From contig NC_134456.1 in the NCBI RefSeq assembly GCF_047948215.1, forward strand, positions 64,871,529 to 64,935,528: a stretch of DNA of 64,000 bases, written 5' to 3'. Source of the stretch: Lycorma delicatula. Taxonomy: Eukaryota > Arthropoda > Insecta > Hemiptera > Fulgoridae. Below the pieces are notes generated by a model. The model was given only the letters and a program-made list of their open reading frames with translations. It did no database searches and was not told the DNA's origin. A program made the position numbers and the translations under genes. Shown here one piece after another: positions 24,701-39,140 of the stretch (the first letter of the stretch is position 1; each line of letters starts with the position of its first letter).

Positions 24701-27250
24701 AAGCTTGTTCTTTCTTCGGGATTCTTGCACAAATTTCTCTCTTCGTCTTAACACCGTTTCATTTCAAAATGTAACAGTCACATAATTTTCTGCATTCTCC
24801 TATAGCACCATAACCAAAAAAAAAAACTTACGCAGTTGTGCGCAAGAAGACCGACTTTTCGTTATTTTACTTTGTTGCTCGCTCACCACTGTGACTCGTT
24901 GCATGAATGCGTACGAAAAATACACACTACACAGTCAACGTAACCCTTCGATAAAAAACACATATCTAGTCATCATGACCCTTAAAGTAGATAACGCTAT
25001 CTGAATATGCCGAACAATATTGCTAACAATAGATACCGGAGATAAAAAAACTTCAACGTTCCAACTTGCAGTATCATACCAAACCATGCTTCTAACTTGT
25101 CCCGTTCAAATTTTTTAACCATAAATTGAGCGTAACTCAAGAGCGACACAACCAATTTTCATCATATTTTCATATGCACTACTTAAGATACACTACTAAA
25201 GCATATCTAAGTGTCAATAAAATTGATTTGGCAGTTTTGGAAATTTTCGAGTCTTAAAATTTTATACGTAGGCCTATAAATAAATATATAAGGAAACCCC
25301 GATTTAAGTGAATGGTATTTTCCTACTCCTCATACCTTTAAACGTAAAGAAAATTCATTTTCACACCTCACTTTCGCAATGCGACAAAAAAGTAATACCG
25401 TAGTTTTCTTTGAAAAGTCGGTTAAAAAACCTTTATATTTTGATATCCTTTTTGTACAAAGTTTTCTGCCATAGTGCCGAAAATATTGTACAACGATATT
25501 TCGGAAAAATATTTTTAAGTCCTTTCTAATTCCTTAATCGGTGGTTAAAAGTTAAAAACCTGATAAATGTTTTCCCTGTGTAACAGCACTTCTCGCTTGT
25601 GCTTTTGAAATCCTTATTTCGTTTTTCTTTTTTAATTTATTATCAAAATCACTGATAGCAAAATCACCAGAAATGTTTTGTTTATTACTTTATTTTATTT
25701 ACTTTGGTGATGTTTTAGTTTAGTTCTGGATTGTCCTCGTCGCAATAAGTTCTTAATAATAGAGTTCACGTTTAACATCAAGAACTATACTGGGCAAGAT
25801 ATGGTAACTAGTTTAAATTGATCGTGTTACCTTGAAATTGTACTCAAGAAGTCTGACAGTTTAGATAGTTTTAATAATTTTTCTTTTCTTTCTTTGCGTT
25901 TATAAATAATAACTCTCTTTACAATTGTGTGATTTTTAATATGAAGATAACGGAATTTTGTTAATTTTAATTTTGAATTTAAAAATAAAATTTTATATCT
26001 AAACGAAATTGTCGTCGAAAGAATGCCTTGGTGTAATTATTTTTTAATATAAATTATTAATTAATTTAATATTGTTGGAAGATTATAAAACTATATACTG
26101 TGTTAAGTCATGTATAAATAAAATTATTAGTATGCATGGTTACCTTAATTTAACAAATCTTCCATATAGCTGATACAACCACGTAGCGAGTGGTAAATGA
26201 TTATTTATTATTGTTTAGATTCGATTTAATTATTGTAATTAACACATTAATCAAGCGATAAACAAGAAATAAGTTGAAAGGAATTGAATGTATATATTTT
26301 TTATACTATCGTCATGAATCATTTTGTAAAAGAGTATCGAATACAATAGTACTGGTTATGTACGCTACAAAAATAATGAAATTCTGTTAATTTATACGTA
26401 AAACTTTCTTGATTATCATTCCGGTATTTTAATATAAAACTACTGGTCATCTATTTTATATATAGCCGTATACTTCCTGTAAAATTATAAAGATAAAAAC
26501 ATTACGGAAAAGAAACATAAAGTTAAAAATTTATGAATCTATTAATAAAAAATTAATTAAAAGCAACAACGAAAGGTTAAAACATCGATTATTCTTCTCT
26601 TATAATACGGAACGGATTGTTACTTAAAAGGAAACAAAGCAAATTTCTTTCAGCTGTTCCGTTTTGTAGAAGATTCTTCAACAATGAGAAGGTGAAGAAT
26701 ATCTTTTTATTTTACTTTATTTTTAACCAGTTATTAAGCGAGTATTCACCTTATATTTATTTCCTTTGTTGTGACTGGCAATAAGCGTTTAAAAATTATC
26801 ATAATATATTAACGGATATAAGACTAGGAATTCTTAAAAATGTAATAAAAATGTTTTTACTTTGTTACTTTAAATTGGAAGCTATACTCATGTAAAACTC
26901 GTAAACTTATTCATACGCGGTAGATTTATACATGTAGTTTCTTTAGATGGAAAGAGGTATAATTAATTTTTTTCTTATACTATTTGACTATCTGTCCCAG
27001 ACGGCTTTGTTATCACTGATGGATATAAAGCTCTTAGCTACAAGGAACATCAATCATTTACTTTCCCTGAAAGTAATGTTGTAAATACATGGCCAGATCC
27101 TTTGATGATCAGAGTAAAAGTGTTACTTTTAGTGCTAATAGCCTGCATTTTGGTAGGCTTGGCATGATTATGTAAATCAGAATATTAGAAGACAGCGATG
27201 ACTGCTATTTTAATTTTCAGGAGTGATGATTTCCTGTCGTTTAGTTATGT

Positions 27251-27489
<239 letters not shown>

Positions 27490-29079
27490 CATGCATACAC
27501 TCCCCCGCAATATTTCTGTGTAAGGATATTTTGAAGTGAAGTGAAGTGAATAGATATCTTCACTTTTACTAATTTGAGTAACGTTTAAAATAAAATCCAT
27601 TACAAAAAAAGAAGAAAATAACGGGATTAAACAGAAAACGAGAATAAGTGAAATGGCATGCTTGATTTTTTGATCTACAGATAATGTTTTCAAATTTTAT
27701 TTCAGCATTTATGTTGTTGGCGAAGTTGACACAGTCTTTGACGTGAGTAGAACGCAGTAGAAACATTTACTTTATTATTCATTCTTCCGTAACCTCCGAG
27801 CAGCTCATTTCTCGCATTGCCATATATTGAATGTGTAATGGCGAAAAGTGTGAAAAAAATTGAATTGAAAGTTAATTACGTCTGTGTTTTTAAACTTCAT
27901 TAACTTATTCAGGCTATTATACAATATATAAAGTCCTAGGGGGCACTGAAAGAGTTTAAGAGTCCATCGTTATGGGACCAATGGCGGGTGATCTATAAAA
28001 AAGTATTTTACCAAAGGATAAGTGTTAACGAATTCAGATGATAGTCAGTTTTACAATTAATTATCTTTATTATATAGTGATCGTTACTCTGAGAAAGCCG
28101 TTTTACCTCTACTTGTACAGACTTTAAGATTCGTCATGCCCTTAAGAAAGACTGGGCCAACAAAAAAATAATTTATTCCTTTGTATCTATTTTCTAGGAG
28201 TAAAATATCGTTTCGAGAATTTGTTTTCGTTTTTCAAGATAAACTCCTTTAATATACGTATATATTTTTAATATCTTCAAATATTTCATGATTCTGAAAA
28301 TTCGCTGACCTATTGTTAAATTACACTGTAATCTGTAACATAATTCAAGATAATTATGCATACGTTAACAGTTTATAATTCTTGCCGATTATATTACTAA
28401 ATGTGACTTATAAATTGTTTTCCTTAATTAAGAGAGTTAATTTCATCACTTAATAGTAAATAGTACACCGCTTCCTCTACCCACTCATAAAAATTTCATG
28501 TTGATTCGGTTACAGGCCTAAGAGTAAGATATAGTTTCTCTGTGTTTCCATTTATGTCTGGAGTTTATTATGTCAATATCAGTACTAACTGTAAGAGGAA
28601 GTCTGGTTTGGAAGATTAATTTTGGGAATTAACTCTCTTTCCTGTAAGTAAAACATCCATTGTATTATATAATAGATCTTATTTTTGATATTATCTTCTC
28701 GTATACACACATTTCCCGGAGTATTGTGTAAATGTCATGATATTAATTTACGTAAAATTAATTTTGAAATATTGTATTAATAAATTATATTCGCGGTATT
28801 GTTTATTACAAAAAATAAATTGTTGTTGCTTTCGATTTCAATATTTAGACTAGAATAGATTAGATTTGAATATTGAACACAGACTAGTATTTATAATAGA
28901 ACTAGGAAAAAGGCGGGCTTACGGCCCTCGCGAAAATGTTACGTGGTTTATGTTTATTACACATGATATTGTTAAATGTTTTTGTCAGTTACCTAAATAT
29001 CGTTCGTGTAAATTCATGTAAAATAACGTTCAAAACAAAATATAATTTTTTTTTAATTTCAAAAAATATAGCAAGTAAA

Positions 29080-29190
29080 TGCTGTTTGCTAGCTACTTTG
29101 TTGAATTTTGCCAAGAAGCGTTTCATTCAAAACAAAAATGTGAGCACATACAGCAAACAAACCAACACACCATGCTTCTTGATAAATGAA
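29080..29190 (+). repeat. Dispersed repeat segment, copy 1
   Basis: The segment shares a run of words with 54152-54247 and 54572-54650: CTACTTTGTTGAATTTTGCC, GAGCACATACAGCAAAC and CATGCTTCTTGATA. It lies inside the 97-codon frame 28936-29229, which is therefore best read as repeat DNA. Class unknown. Confidence 0.7.
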
Positions 29191-29646
29191 ACGATTCAAG
29201 GTGTTGCCGAACTATTTCTTCAGTCTTAGTTTACATTGATTTGAAAATTTCTCGGTGAGGATTTCCTCCAAAGATTTTTTTAATCTCGAATATATTATTT
29301 AAGTATAACAAATAATGATTAAAAAAAAAACAAGAATTAAATACTCGATTTTTGTTTATTTTGGTAAAGAAAACGAATGACGTAATTCTACGTTAATAAA
29401 TATTGAATAAATTCATAATATATTTGATGAATTCTAAAATGCTGAGAAAAATTTGAAGTACTTATTAAATAAAAGCTCTTTAGTGTACTTCTAAATCCAC
29501 GAAAGGTTTACATTACTTTAGTGTACACAGTCATGAGATGGTGTATGGATATTAACATAGTTTCAATATGTTTATTAAAAAAATAGTATTATGGATTTTA
29601 AATTTGTGGTGTTTTTAAATGTGTATTATATTACAAAATAATAGTT

Positions 29647-29928
29647 GTGACTCAAGTAAAGCTCTTGGAGTTTAAGAGTCACTTGCTTTCTATGAAAGTA
29701 ATAATGCTCACTATTCACCCCGTCCCTGTTGTGAACAGAGTGAAAGTGGCATTCGTAGACATGACAAGAACATTTGATGAGCCAACGAAATTGAAGATGG
29801 TGTTGGAGGATCGTCCTGTAACAAACGTAGGATGCTGTTTGATGTCCAGTAGTTTGTTTGGCTCATATCAAGAAGGAGAAAAAGTGAACAGGAAAGCGCT
29901 TCATTTCTCTCTTTCCTTAGTGGTCTGA
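29647..29928 (+). other. Unrecognised 93-codon open frame
   Basis: The frame opens with GTG and has its first ATG about 16 codons in. It is richer in G/C and less repetitive than the surrounding intron, and reads, for example, VKVAFVDMTRTFDEP and LEDRPVTNVGCCLMSSS. I recognise no family and see no flanking splice sites or partner exons. It may be a fossil of an inserted coding sequence or chance. Confidence 0.15.
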
Positions 29929-31551
29929 GTAAACCGTTTTTCTTGAGGATCGGTTTCAGGAGTGATTTGAATCTACTATCAGGTAGTACTTTTGTGGACT
30001 TTACTTTTACTTTTGTGGAAGTTACTTCTCATTACAACATAAAACACTCCTAACTTAAGAAGCCCCTGTTTGTAGGAAAAAGTGGGAAAGTATTTAATAG
30101 TTCGTGGAACAGTTCCATTTCTTAACGGTCTGAAAGTAATTTCATAGTGTTTTATTCAATTTCGGTACGTTCAAATGAGGTTGAGATTTGGTGGTATAAC
30201 GAACTGGATAGAGACCGATGAGATCAATTATTCATAATTACTTTGACATAATTATCCATAAATAATTATATTATACAATGCTATGTTTCCTTTTTTTTAC
30301 TTTCACCTGTATAATTGTTTACTGTTTAAATGTGAATTGTTTCATTTTTCGGGATTATTCTTGCGTTTATTGAAATTGCAGCAACTTCCTCGGAATGATA
30401 ATTTTTTAAACTTTGATCAACTAATTTTTTGTTTCAAGAAAAAATTTTATGAATTCTAAATTAAGATCGAATTCTTAATTAATGACCCTGACCTTTTTGC
30501 ATAAATAAAATGCAATTTTATCTTGTTTTCTTTTCTCGCATAATAAATATCAGCATGTTAATTTTGTATTATTTTCAGCTCACTGATATTTTACAAATGT
30601 ATTCTGTCTTTTAATCCAATAACAAAAACGGGCAATAAAAAATCGGACATAAGTCTACCGAGAGTGGTAAAATCATTTTGCAAGATTAAAAAACGTACCG
30701 TAAAAGAATATGAGGAATATAATAAATGGAATTTTTTTTTTGTTTTGAAAAGCGAATGAATGTACTAATTAAAATCATTATGACTGCCTTACGAATCGTA
30801 GCAAACTTCTCTCTCTATCTGTAAATTTTAGGGACGTATCGGTCATCATTATTAAAGACAGCGATTATGTTTTCCTCTATTACTTCAAATATTTTAAATT
30901 AGTTACAGCAGTAGGACTAATTAAGTTACACAGAAACAACTAGTTTATACATTATCTGAACTGTCTACTCGTTAGCAGAAACAAACGTTTTGGATTACAT
31001 TGAAGATGTTTGGTTACATTTTGGATTAATTTAATTATTTGCTTGACTTTCGGTATGATTAATGTAATAAAAGCGAACTGTAGATTGTGTTATGAAGAAA
31101 AAGGTTGTACTTCTAAAAATCTTCTTTAAGGTGCCTGAATTCGTAAACGATCGAGTGACTGGTTCAATTCTCGGAAAGGATATCGCCATCATTGATTCTT
31201 CCCTATTGTGACCAGATTTTTGTATTGATTTTAACGATATTAATAAATGAATATTATTAATAATAGATACAATTAAAGATCTCGAGTATCGGATTCACCT
31301 CAATTTCTAAATTACATCCTCGTGTTTCTTTTATAAGACGGTACGAGCTTAAAAAATAATATTTACGGTTCTAAAGTTTGTACGAAAAGATTAGGAAGGA
31401 TCATTGTGTTAGTTTATTTTCATTGTGCGCGTTGAGGTTGTTGACATGAGGTGTTACAATGTTTTGTTTTAGATTCGTTTATATAGTTGTAGAATCAGTA
31501 AAATTTTTGCTACCCTCATCGGGGCCTCTCATCGACTTGTCATTTGTGTAG

Positions 31552-31640
31552 TGCAATGTACATTTATACTGTATATTGCATACAATACAGAAACATACTG
31601 GCTGGTCGGCGCCGTTGTCGTCATGAGTTGTACAGCCAGT
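31552..31640. repeat. Two small hairpins in a GC-richer intronic patch
   Basis: TGCAATGTACA (31552-31562) pairs with TGTATATTGCA (31570-31580) with one wobble and a 7-nt loop. ACTGGCTG (31597-31604) pairs with CAGCCAGT (31633-31640). The patch runs to about 31710 with CGGCGCC and CGTCGCGACG words. No function can be assigned. Confidence 0.5.
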
Positions 31641-32439
31641 CACATTTAACAACTGTAGGAGCCTCATATCAAACAACTAAAGGCGCCCGTCGCGACGTCT
31701 GCTACTGCGTCTCATAACAATAATCGAGTAATACAGTATAAGTACAATGATTTTTATGCATTACATTGATTGTTGTTATTGATTCTTTGTAAATATACAT
31801 AACATTAAACTGTACTATTGATGCAATAATATTCGTTTAAATTTATGAGTAGTGTTGTCATGAACCATGTCGACGAAATACTAAGGCATGTAACTGTGGC
31901 TTGATTAGATGTCTGTGTCAGTTTTACTACGATAACTGTGATTTTATCTAGTAACTGTAATAATCTTGACTCCTTGATGTAGATAAGAAGGAACAAATAA
32001 ATAGATAAAAACTCTTTATTGTTTTAGTTTTTTTTTTTGCAGAAACAAACTGTCACTTAATTTACTTGAATTTATGCTCCTGGACCTTTGTTCAATTCGA
32101 ATTAAAAGAACTATTTTTGTTATTGTAAAAGTAATGATGTCATTCATTATTTTTTAATTGCACTCTTAATTACATATCTTTGGAGCACGTGAGTAATTTA
32201 AAGTAACCAGGGCGTTTCGGATTTATTTTTATTATTTTAACTAAATTTAGATTTTTAGTTGCACTAACTGTTCAATTTCATATTTGTTATTTTAATTTAC
32301 GGTTAATTTAGTCAGAAATTAATATAAAATAATGATATTTAAGGAATCCGTAAGAAAGGTTTTTCGGTGGTTTAACATTTCTCAGTTTTTTTTTTTTATT
32401 ACACCCTTCGTGAGGATAAGTCAGTATAGTGGAGCATCA

Positions 32440-32722
32440 AACCCACCGGGTTGGTCTGGTTGGTGAACCCAAGTCAGCTGATTTGGAAGTCGAGAGTTCC
32501 AGCGTTCACGTTCTAGTAAAGCCAATATTTTTACACGGATTTGAATATTAGTTAGTGGATACCGGTGTTCTTTGGTGATTGGGTTTCAATTAACCACACA
32601 TCTCAGGAATGGTCGAACTGAGAATGTACAAGACTACACTTCATTTACACTCATACATATCATTCTCTGAAGTATTATCTGAACGGTAGGTACCGGAGGC
32701 TAAACAGGAAAAAGAAAAAAAG
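32440..32722 (+). mobile_element. tRNA-derived SINE, full length with target duplications
   Basis: The insertion is flanked by AGTGGAGCATCA (32428-32439) and AGTGGAACATCA (32723-32734), a 12-bp duplication with one mismatch. The head has TTGGTCTGGTTGGTGAA, resembling a pol III A box, and GAGTTCCAGCGTTC where the B box would be (decayed). The body carries GTGGATACCGGTGTTCTTTG and CACACATCTCAGGAATGG. The 3' end is an A-rich GGAAAAAGAAAAAAAG tail. The features indicate LINE-driven retroposition. The body recurs nested at 61421-61600. Confidence 0.85.
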
Positions 32723-33215
32723 AGTGGAACATCAGCTGATTTTTTGACGGTAAGGAATTTAAGTTTTCTGTGGAATAAAATACAGAGAAGCATTGTGCTG
32801 ACAGTCGATCCAAATTGGAGGAAAACTTTTAATTTTTTTGTAAGATTTTAAAGCCGTTTCCATATCTATGTCGTTCGATTTCTACAAATTCCAGAGTTTT
32901 CAACTGATTGTTAGAATCATTACAAATTTATGTTTCATCAACTGCTTTGAAGTGATGCATACGTTTTTTGTAGATAATTTTCTCTTATGTTATTAAGAAA
33001 CTGTTTGAAAAAAAACCTTACATGAACGTCAACAATACGGTTTTTACATATTATTATTATTATGTTATCTACAATGTACCTTTTCCATCGATCCATGTAA
33101 GTTGTTGTAGGTTTTTGATATTTTCGCATAATTTTAATCAGGACGTAAATAACTTAGTTGTACGGATATTAATGTACTGTCAATAGAAATAATGTTATTT
33201 TTTCTATTTTTTCAG

Positions 33216-33431
33216 GTTTGCGAAGAAGAAAAATGTCAGGAAGAAGTTTTCCTATTAGCTATTAACTATTTGGACCGGTTCCTAAAAGTTTGTCCGATTA
33301 AAAAGAGCCAATTACAATTGTTGGGCACGACTTGTCTACTTCTTAGCTCTAAACTAAGAGAAACACAACCAATAAACGCTGAAGCGCTAGTCGGTTATAC
33401 TGATAAAAGCATAACAATTGATGACTTATGG
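33216..33431 (+). CDS. CycD: Cyclin D, coding exon 2 (residues 71-142)
   Basis: The exon opens after TTTTTTCAG with [12 protein letters not shown], continuing the cyclin box begun in exon 1. It encodes ALNYLDRFL-like AINYLDRFL, then [12 protein letters not shown], where the lysine pair corresponds to the D-cyclin residues needed for CDK contact, then [10 protein letters not shown] and [12 protein letters not shown]. It is 216 nt (72 codons), phase 0 at both ends, with a strong GTGAGTAAG donor. Without splicing the frame stops about 11 codons into the intron. Every segment aligns without gaps to animal D-type cyclins as I know them, and no frame damage is seen. Confidence 0.96.
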
Positions 33432-36400
33432 GTGAGTAAGGTCTTTTTAATTTATTATTGTTAGCGGTGTACCGTATTTTGATGTTATTTCTCGATAATA
33501 TGCTTGTATATTATTAATTTGTAAATTACAAGTATTTTTAGAATTCTAATTTATTATAATCAATCATATGACTGACACTTGTTGAACTGAAACTTTGTTT
33601 AAATGGAAACGACTATTTTCGTAAAATACAAAAGAAAAAAGAAAAATTTAATGACTAACAAATAAATAAATGAAATGTTTGTTGTGGTTAACATGAATTA
33701 GTTTAGTTACGTGATTGCAGGACAGAGAGATTTATGTCAGGTAAAAACTGGTAAATATTAAAAAAATTTCGTTGTAAAAGCTATAATTTTTTCGATTATT
33801 ATTTAATGAACCGTTGCATTTTCCTCAGAAGATGTGTTTCTTCAAGTTACAGTGAATTTTACCGAAGAATAAAATTTACTACCGGGGCTTAAGTCTACTG
33901 TTTATTTATTTTTACCTCTGATGGATGTTTAGCGTAGTCCTTTTTTTATATTTTCCCCTCTGATAAAATCTTTTTTTTCGTACACATTACATTAAAAAAC
34001 AGTAATATAATTCGGATATTCACGCAAAAAAGTTGCATTTTCTTTAAATGATATCATTTACTAGTGATGATAATAAAAATACTTACTGAAAATGTTTAAT
34101 TTTAAATCTTTAAAAAATGATGTTGCGTTCATTAATATGTTAGTCATCGATCAAAAATATAATTCAAATGCCTACTGCGATACCGAGATAAATGCGACTG
34201 ATTACTTACGTCATTCCTACCAGAAGAAACAATCTAGTCGTATCTTGCAAATACACCGACGTCACGTCTTGGCGCCTAAATCAAAATTCAGATTTTTATG
34301 TACCTTGGATGTTAAGAAAAGTGGGTTTACGAAATTTTAGGATACCAAAAAAGAGGTGGTTTATATCTATTAGAATATTCGGTTATTAGGTATTACAAGT
34401 TTAGACTTCATGAAGTTGGCTAATGATATAAGCTTTTTTCTTTTTGCTTTGTTGTGACATCATTTATTTCATTATAGATTTTGGCGAAAATTTCTTTGAT
34501 TATAGTTACCGATGAAGTATTACTTCTCCATTTGTCCGTTTTGTAATGGCCACTAGAACGTGTGCCTTTCATATCATTTGTTATATAACGCTAGGGTAAC
34601 GAAAGTCTTTCCTATTTATTGTATTATAAAACTTATGATGTTATATGGAGTAACTCTTTTCTCTTCCTTTTACTCTAATCCGTTTTTTGTTCTTATATTG
34701 CCGATTCTGCTTATACTTTTCTCCATTCATCATCTTATCACAGACGTTCTGTAAGTCCAGGTTTAAATGGTCAATCCTCACTGTTCATATTTTTATATTT
34801 TGATTTACATTTGTTATTTATACGTTTCCTTTCATTGTTATTCGTATATTTTATTTCTTATATCACTGAGTTTCCTCCTCTTCTTTTGATTTAGATTTAA
34901 AATAGGAAAGAGTCGAGCTGTATCCACTTTAGTTTGAAGACCTTTAGAGACCACTAAATTCTCTGATTATTCTAGCTCACTATTAAGTTTTAACAAGATT
35001 GAGAATAAAATCAGATCTACCCGGAAGAAAAGATAAATTGTTAATCATATTGATGAATATTAATAATATATTCATTTTTTTTAAACATCTCATGATCTGG
35101 GTAAATCCAGTGTTAGTGAATTGTTAGTAAAGTTTAGGATTTTTTCGGAAAAAAACATTTTATTTTAAACGATTCTTCCTGAACGTACAATTTCCAGATA
35201 GGAAATAATCTAGATGAAATGAAAAGAAATTAGGGAAGATTTTTACTGGTTCTTCGATAGAAATGCTCTAAAATTTGAAATACGTTGTATAAGGGAAAAA
35301 AAGGGTTAGTTGTTTTTTTGCGATAAGTTTACGTTATAATGTCTAATGCCTCTTTTGTAGTTGATATTTTCCACCTCTGTATTTTGTCGCTATTTAAGCG
35401 TTTGAATAACGCTCAAATACTATTTAAACACATTTTTTCTATAATTTTTTAATACATCTTTGATTAAGTGTTTTTGATCGTTAAAGTTCAAAATTGTGTC
35501 ATGTAGTCAAAAAAATGGGATATTTTAATATTAACGTGCATGCGTATTTAATATTATGTACGAAATGGAATAGAAAATTACCCATTTACTTAAATTTGTT
35601 TAAACTGTATTTTTGGTCGCAATTTCAGTTTAATAAGGGTGGGTTTTAATTTTACTATCGCTATAATCAGCTGCAATAAAATCCTTGACGATGAGAGGTC
35701 CCATTTAGAGCCGAGTTACTGGGTGTGACCTTTCCTCCTCGTGCTCACATAGCTAACATTCCGTATATGTTGTAGCTTATAAGTACATAATTATATACAT
35801 TATAAAATTCGATAGGGATAATCATTCACAATTATTAATCATCCAGGACATGAAGTTTATAAAGTATAAGTATGAAATGTTTTGAAGGTTTGACAGTTTC
35901 AAGCGTGAAAAATTCACTAAATTGTATTTTTTAAATTCAATTGACATTTTGAACATAATTATTTTCTCGGTATTTTTCTGTTGTCGATTTAAAATTTTTG
36001 CCTTGCGTGAATTCATACAAGTTGTCCTTTCATAATACGCATCCCTTCCCTTACTTTTTCTGTTTTATTTTACCTTAGCAGGTATGTGTGATGTGTGGTC
36101 TGAAATAAGCCACTGTTGCTTGGAGGTTAAAGTTATAGTTGCCCTCTCACGTGGTGGTCCCGCCGTACCGTTCTTTTATTTACTAAATATTTTGTATATT
36201 ATGTTTCTTTTCCATTTATGTAACCTAATTTTTTACGTAGATTAATGATTTATTAATTTTTGTAAAATAAAATCATAATAATAAATTGGCATTACTGTTC
36301 CTTTATTAAAATAGTTGTGTTAAATAGTTTTCGTTACTTTCATATATTTACGTTTAAAGGTCATTAATTTATTTATTGAATTCTAAAAAAGTATTTTCAG

Positions 36401-38664
36401 CGCGTATGGATAGATAGACCTGTTTTTTTAAAATAAAAATTAAGGATAAATATTAATCTATGGTAATACTGGAAACTGTTGACTGGTGACCCTAACTCCT
36501 ATTTCTAAATTTTTTTAGGATCCCTTTAATAAAAAAAATTCAGTTTTCATTTTTAAGTGTGAATTTTAGAACTTTCATTTGGAAACTTTTCTCAGTTTTT
36601 ACATAAATATTAAGTTTAGCAAGCACTAAAAATTGAAGTAGACTCATTAAATTGAATTATTTCTTTGAAAATACGATAAATACTTGCTGTAAAACTTCTA
36701 GCAGTTTTATTTTTTATTTTTTTTAGCTTATAGTCTGTTTTCACTAATGTATGTTTTGTGCTCCTGTAGACAATGTCTTTAAAGTAGCAGGAAAGAAGAA
36801 ATGTAGAATAGTAAGATTAGGGAACCTGATTGCTGTCGTAATGATTTTTTTTGGTCAAAAATGTTTGCTGCATCTTTATAAATGTTGACGAGTTGCACTC
36901 TCTTAGAAACCAGAAATTAGGATCGTGCTCTTACAATTAAGTAATGAGTTATTGGATAAATTTTTGGTAATATTCGGTATTCAGAGTAGTTTCAATAATC
37001 GGAAGTTTTATTGATTAATCTTTAACTAAAGTATTTCAAACTGTGCTTCATACACCCGATTTTTTTGGGTGTGGAAGAAATTCAAAAAAATATATGATTT
37101 TCATAATCCGTTATTTCTTACCGTTGTTGACAAATTTCTGAAGTGTAACAAGCTTCGTCCATGAAAAGCCCGAGATCTAAATTGTCAGTGATGCCTTCAA
37201 TCAACTATAATAAATAATTCTTTAGCGTACTAAACAAAAATTATTTGATTCATCATCTGCATTGTGTATCGCTAGATTATAGCATTCACCTCCAGGAATA
37301 AGGACCGATCGTAAATAAATATTCTTTTATTGGCTTAATTACCTCAAAAACTTTTATGTTTTTGAATATTCAACTCCAGATTGAACATTATACTGTTTTT
37401 TGTTAAAACTGACTTCTGAAGGCTCTTTCTTATTGACAACCGATTATATTTAACGAAATTTCGTTAATAATTAGACTTTTTTCTTTCTTTTTCAATTGCT
37501 GTTGATGAATATCTGTTAGAGATGGGGGTTTATTTTAATTGTTTCGTTAGTATAAAACGATTCTAACCATCGGATTAAAAAGCCTATTATCTTCCGCTGA
37601 ACAATAATAATCAATTTAATTGTATTCTAGTATTTTATAACAGTTAAAAGTGAATTAGGTCGCCTATATATAAAAACAAAGGTTTTATTTATTATTATTA
37701 TTATTTTTTTATTTTTTTATATAAAGAGAGGTAGAATATGCATCTCATTCAGTTTGTTATTGTAACCTTGTTTTGTATGAATTATTTTAATTAAATTTGA
37801 TTCATTATTATTCGGCTCTTTTAGAATTATACAAATCCTGTATGATAATTTATTTAACGTATTTCCTTTATTTACATTTTAAAAACAGATTTGTTTCGGT
37901 TACTTTTAATGCTTGTAAATATGCCATACGGTAGGCTAATCGTCTGATGATTTAAACCGTGTTCTGAATAATTAAAATATAGGTTACAATTAAATATTCT
38001 ATACTAATTATAATTTAATATAAACCTCCTATTTATCCTGCAGTAAGTTTTATACAGAATCGTTTAACAATTTTTAATTAGTCGTGCAGCACAACAGAGG
38101 ATTATCCATTAAAAGATTATCCTTTCCGTCGTGTATAAGCGATAGTTCGTTTGACGATAGAGCTTAAACGTTTGAACCGATTTTTATAAATTTAGTGTCA
38201 TTTTGTAAAAACATCTATATGGTTTAGAAACTATTACGCTAGCTTTGTTATCTAGATCTCTGTTCTTTCGGATTTCTTTCTTGTCCGATTCGGATGACTG
38301 GATTTTTGTAGTAGGCCTATTAATTTAATTTTAGTCGTTGCGAACGTACGGTTTGCATGTCGAATCGGCGAGCGTGAGTGTGAGCGAGAATGTATATACG
38401 TTCGCGCGCGCTCAAGAAAAACTAATATAAATTAACTGCAGCGGGTTTCTTTGATGAGAGGGATAGGGTGCGATAAACAAGGAACATCACGTCATATAGG
38501 TACAATACGCACATTATCATTATTGTTTTATAAGGTAGATGGGTCGAAATAGTTCGGTTTTTACCCCTCCTTCGTCCTTTACCTCATCTTGCCTGTTAGG
38601 TTTCTCATGATTATCATGATGTACTAACAGGGTTGCTATTATAGTCTATATTATATACATAGAT

Positions 38665-39140
38665 ATATATCGGCGGCGCCTCTTGTTTTCTCTCCTCAAG
38701 GTATGTGCCCGGCGTGCACTTGAGCCTGGCAAGGCGACCCGGGTACAACAAGCGGATTGTTTTTATTCACCGCAGCTCTCTTTTCTTCTCTTTCTATACG
38801 TTAACTTCTCTCTTTTCTCCTTTCCTTTTTCTTACTCTCCTCCTGTCATTCCTCTTCAACCTTCTTCTTTCTTTCCTTCTTGGAATTGCCGCCGACAGGT
38901 AGACCTGCTAAGCTAAGACCTGCCAGCCTCGTTTGTGTGTGTATGTGTGTGTACGTGTACTTGTGAGTGTTGTCTTATACACAGTACACGTACACACTAC
39001 ACAGGCTGCTGCATACCATTCCTCTGCATACCATTCCCGCACTCCCCCCTTCGGTTTCCCCTCATTCAATATTACTCTCTCTTCTCACGCCTCTTATGCT
39101 CATTCTACGGCTCTTTCTTTTCTTTATTTACTTCTTTTCC
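38665..39140. other. GC- and pyrimidine-rich intronic block
   Basis: It starts CGGCGGCGCC and contains a donor-like CTCAAGGTATGTG at about 38694-38706. Two long C/T-rich stretches follow (38765-38885 and 39025-39135) around a GT-rich run. Open frames here are low-complexity Ser/Leu/Phe and not convincing. It could be an internal promoter or non-coding exon, or an old simple-sequence region. Confidence 0.35.

Noticed and set aside
24444..24785. 113-codon + strand frame, hydrophobic, membrane-protein-like
   Set aside because: Phe/Ile-rich composition follows from T-rich DNA. The opposite strand instead shows a weak LINE-like string (KTKREICARIPKKEQAF), but that is too short and lacks supporting boxes, so neither is called.
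28936..29229. 97-codon + strand frame
   Set aside because: It overlaps a dispersed repeat segment found at two other sites and has no recognisable motif.
38694..38706. Donor-like CAAGGTATGTG as an alternative cyclin D first exon
   Set aside because: No coding sequence or upstream acceptor supports it; exon 1 at 12726 joins perfectly to exon 2.
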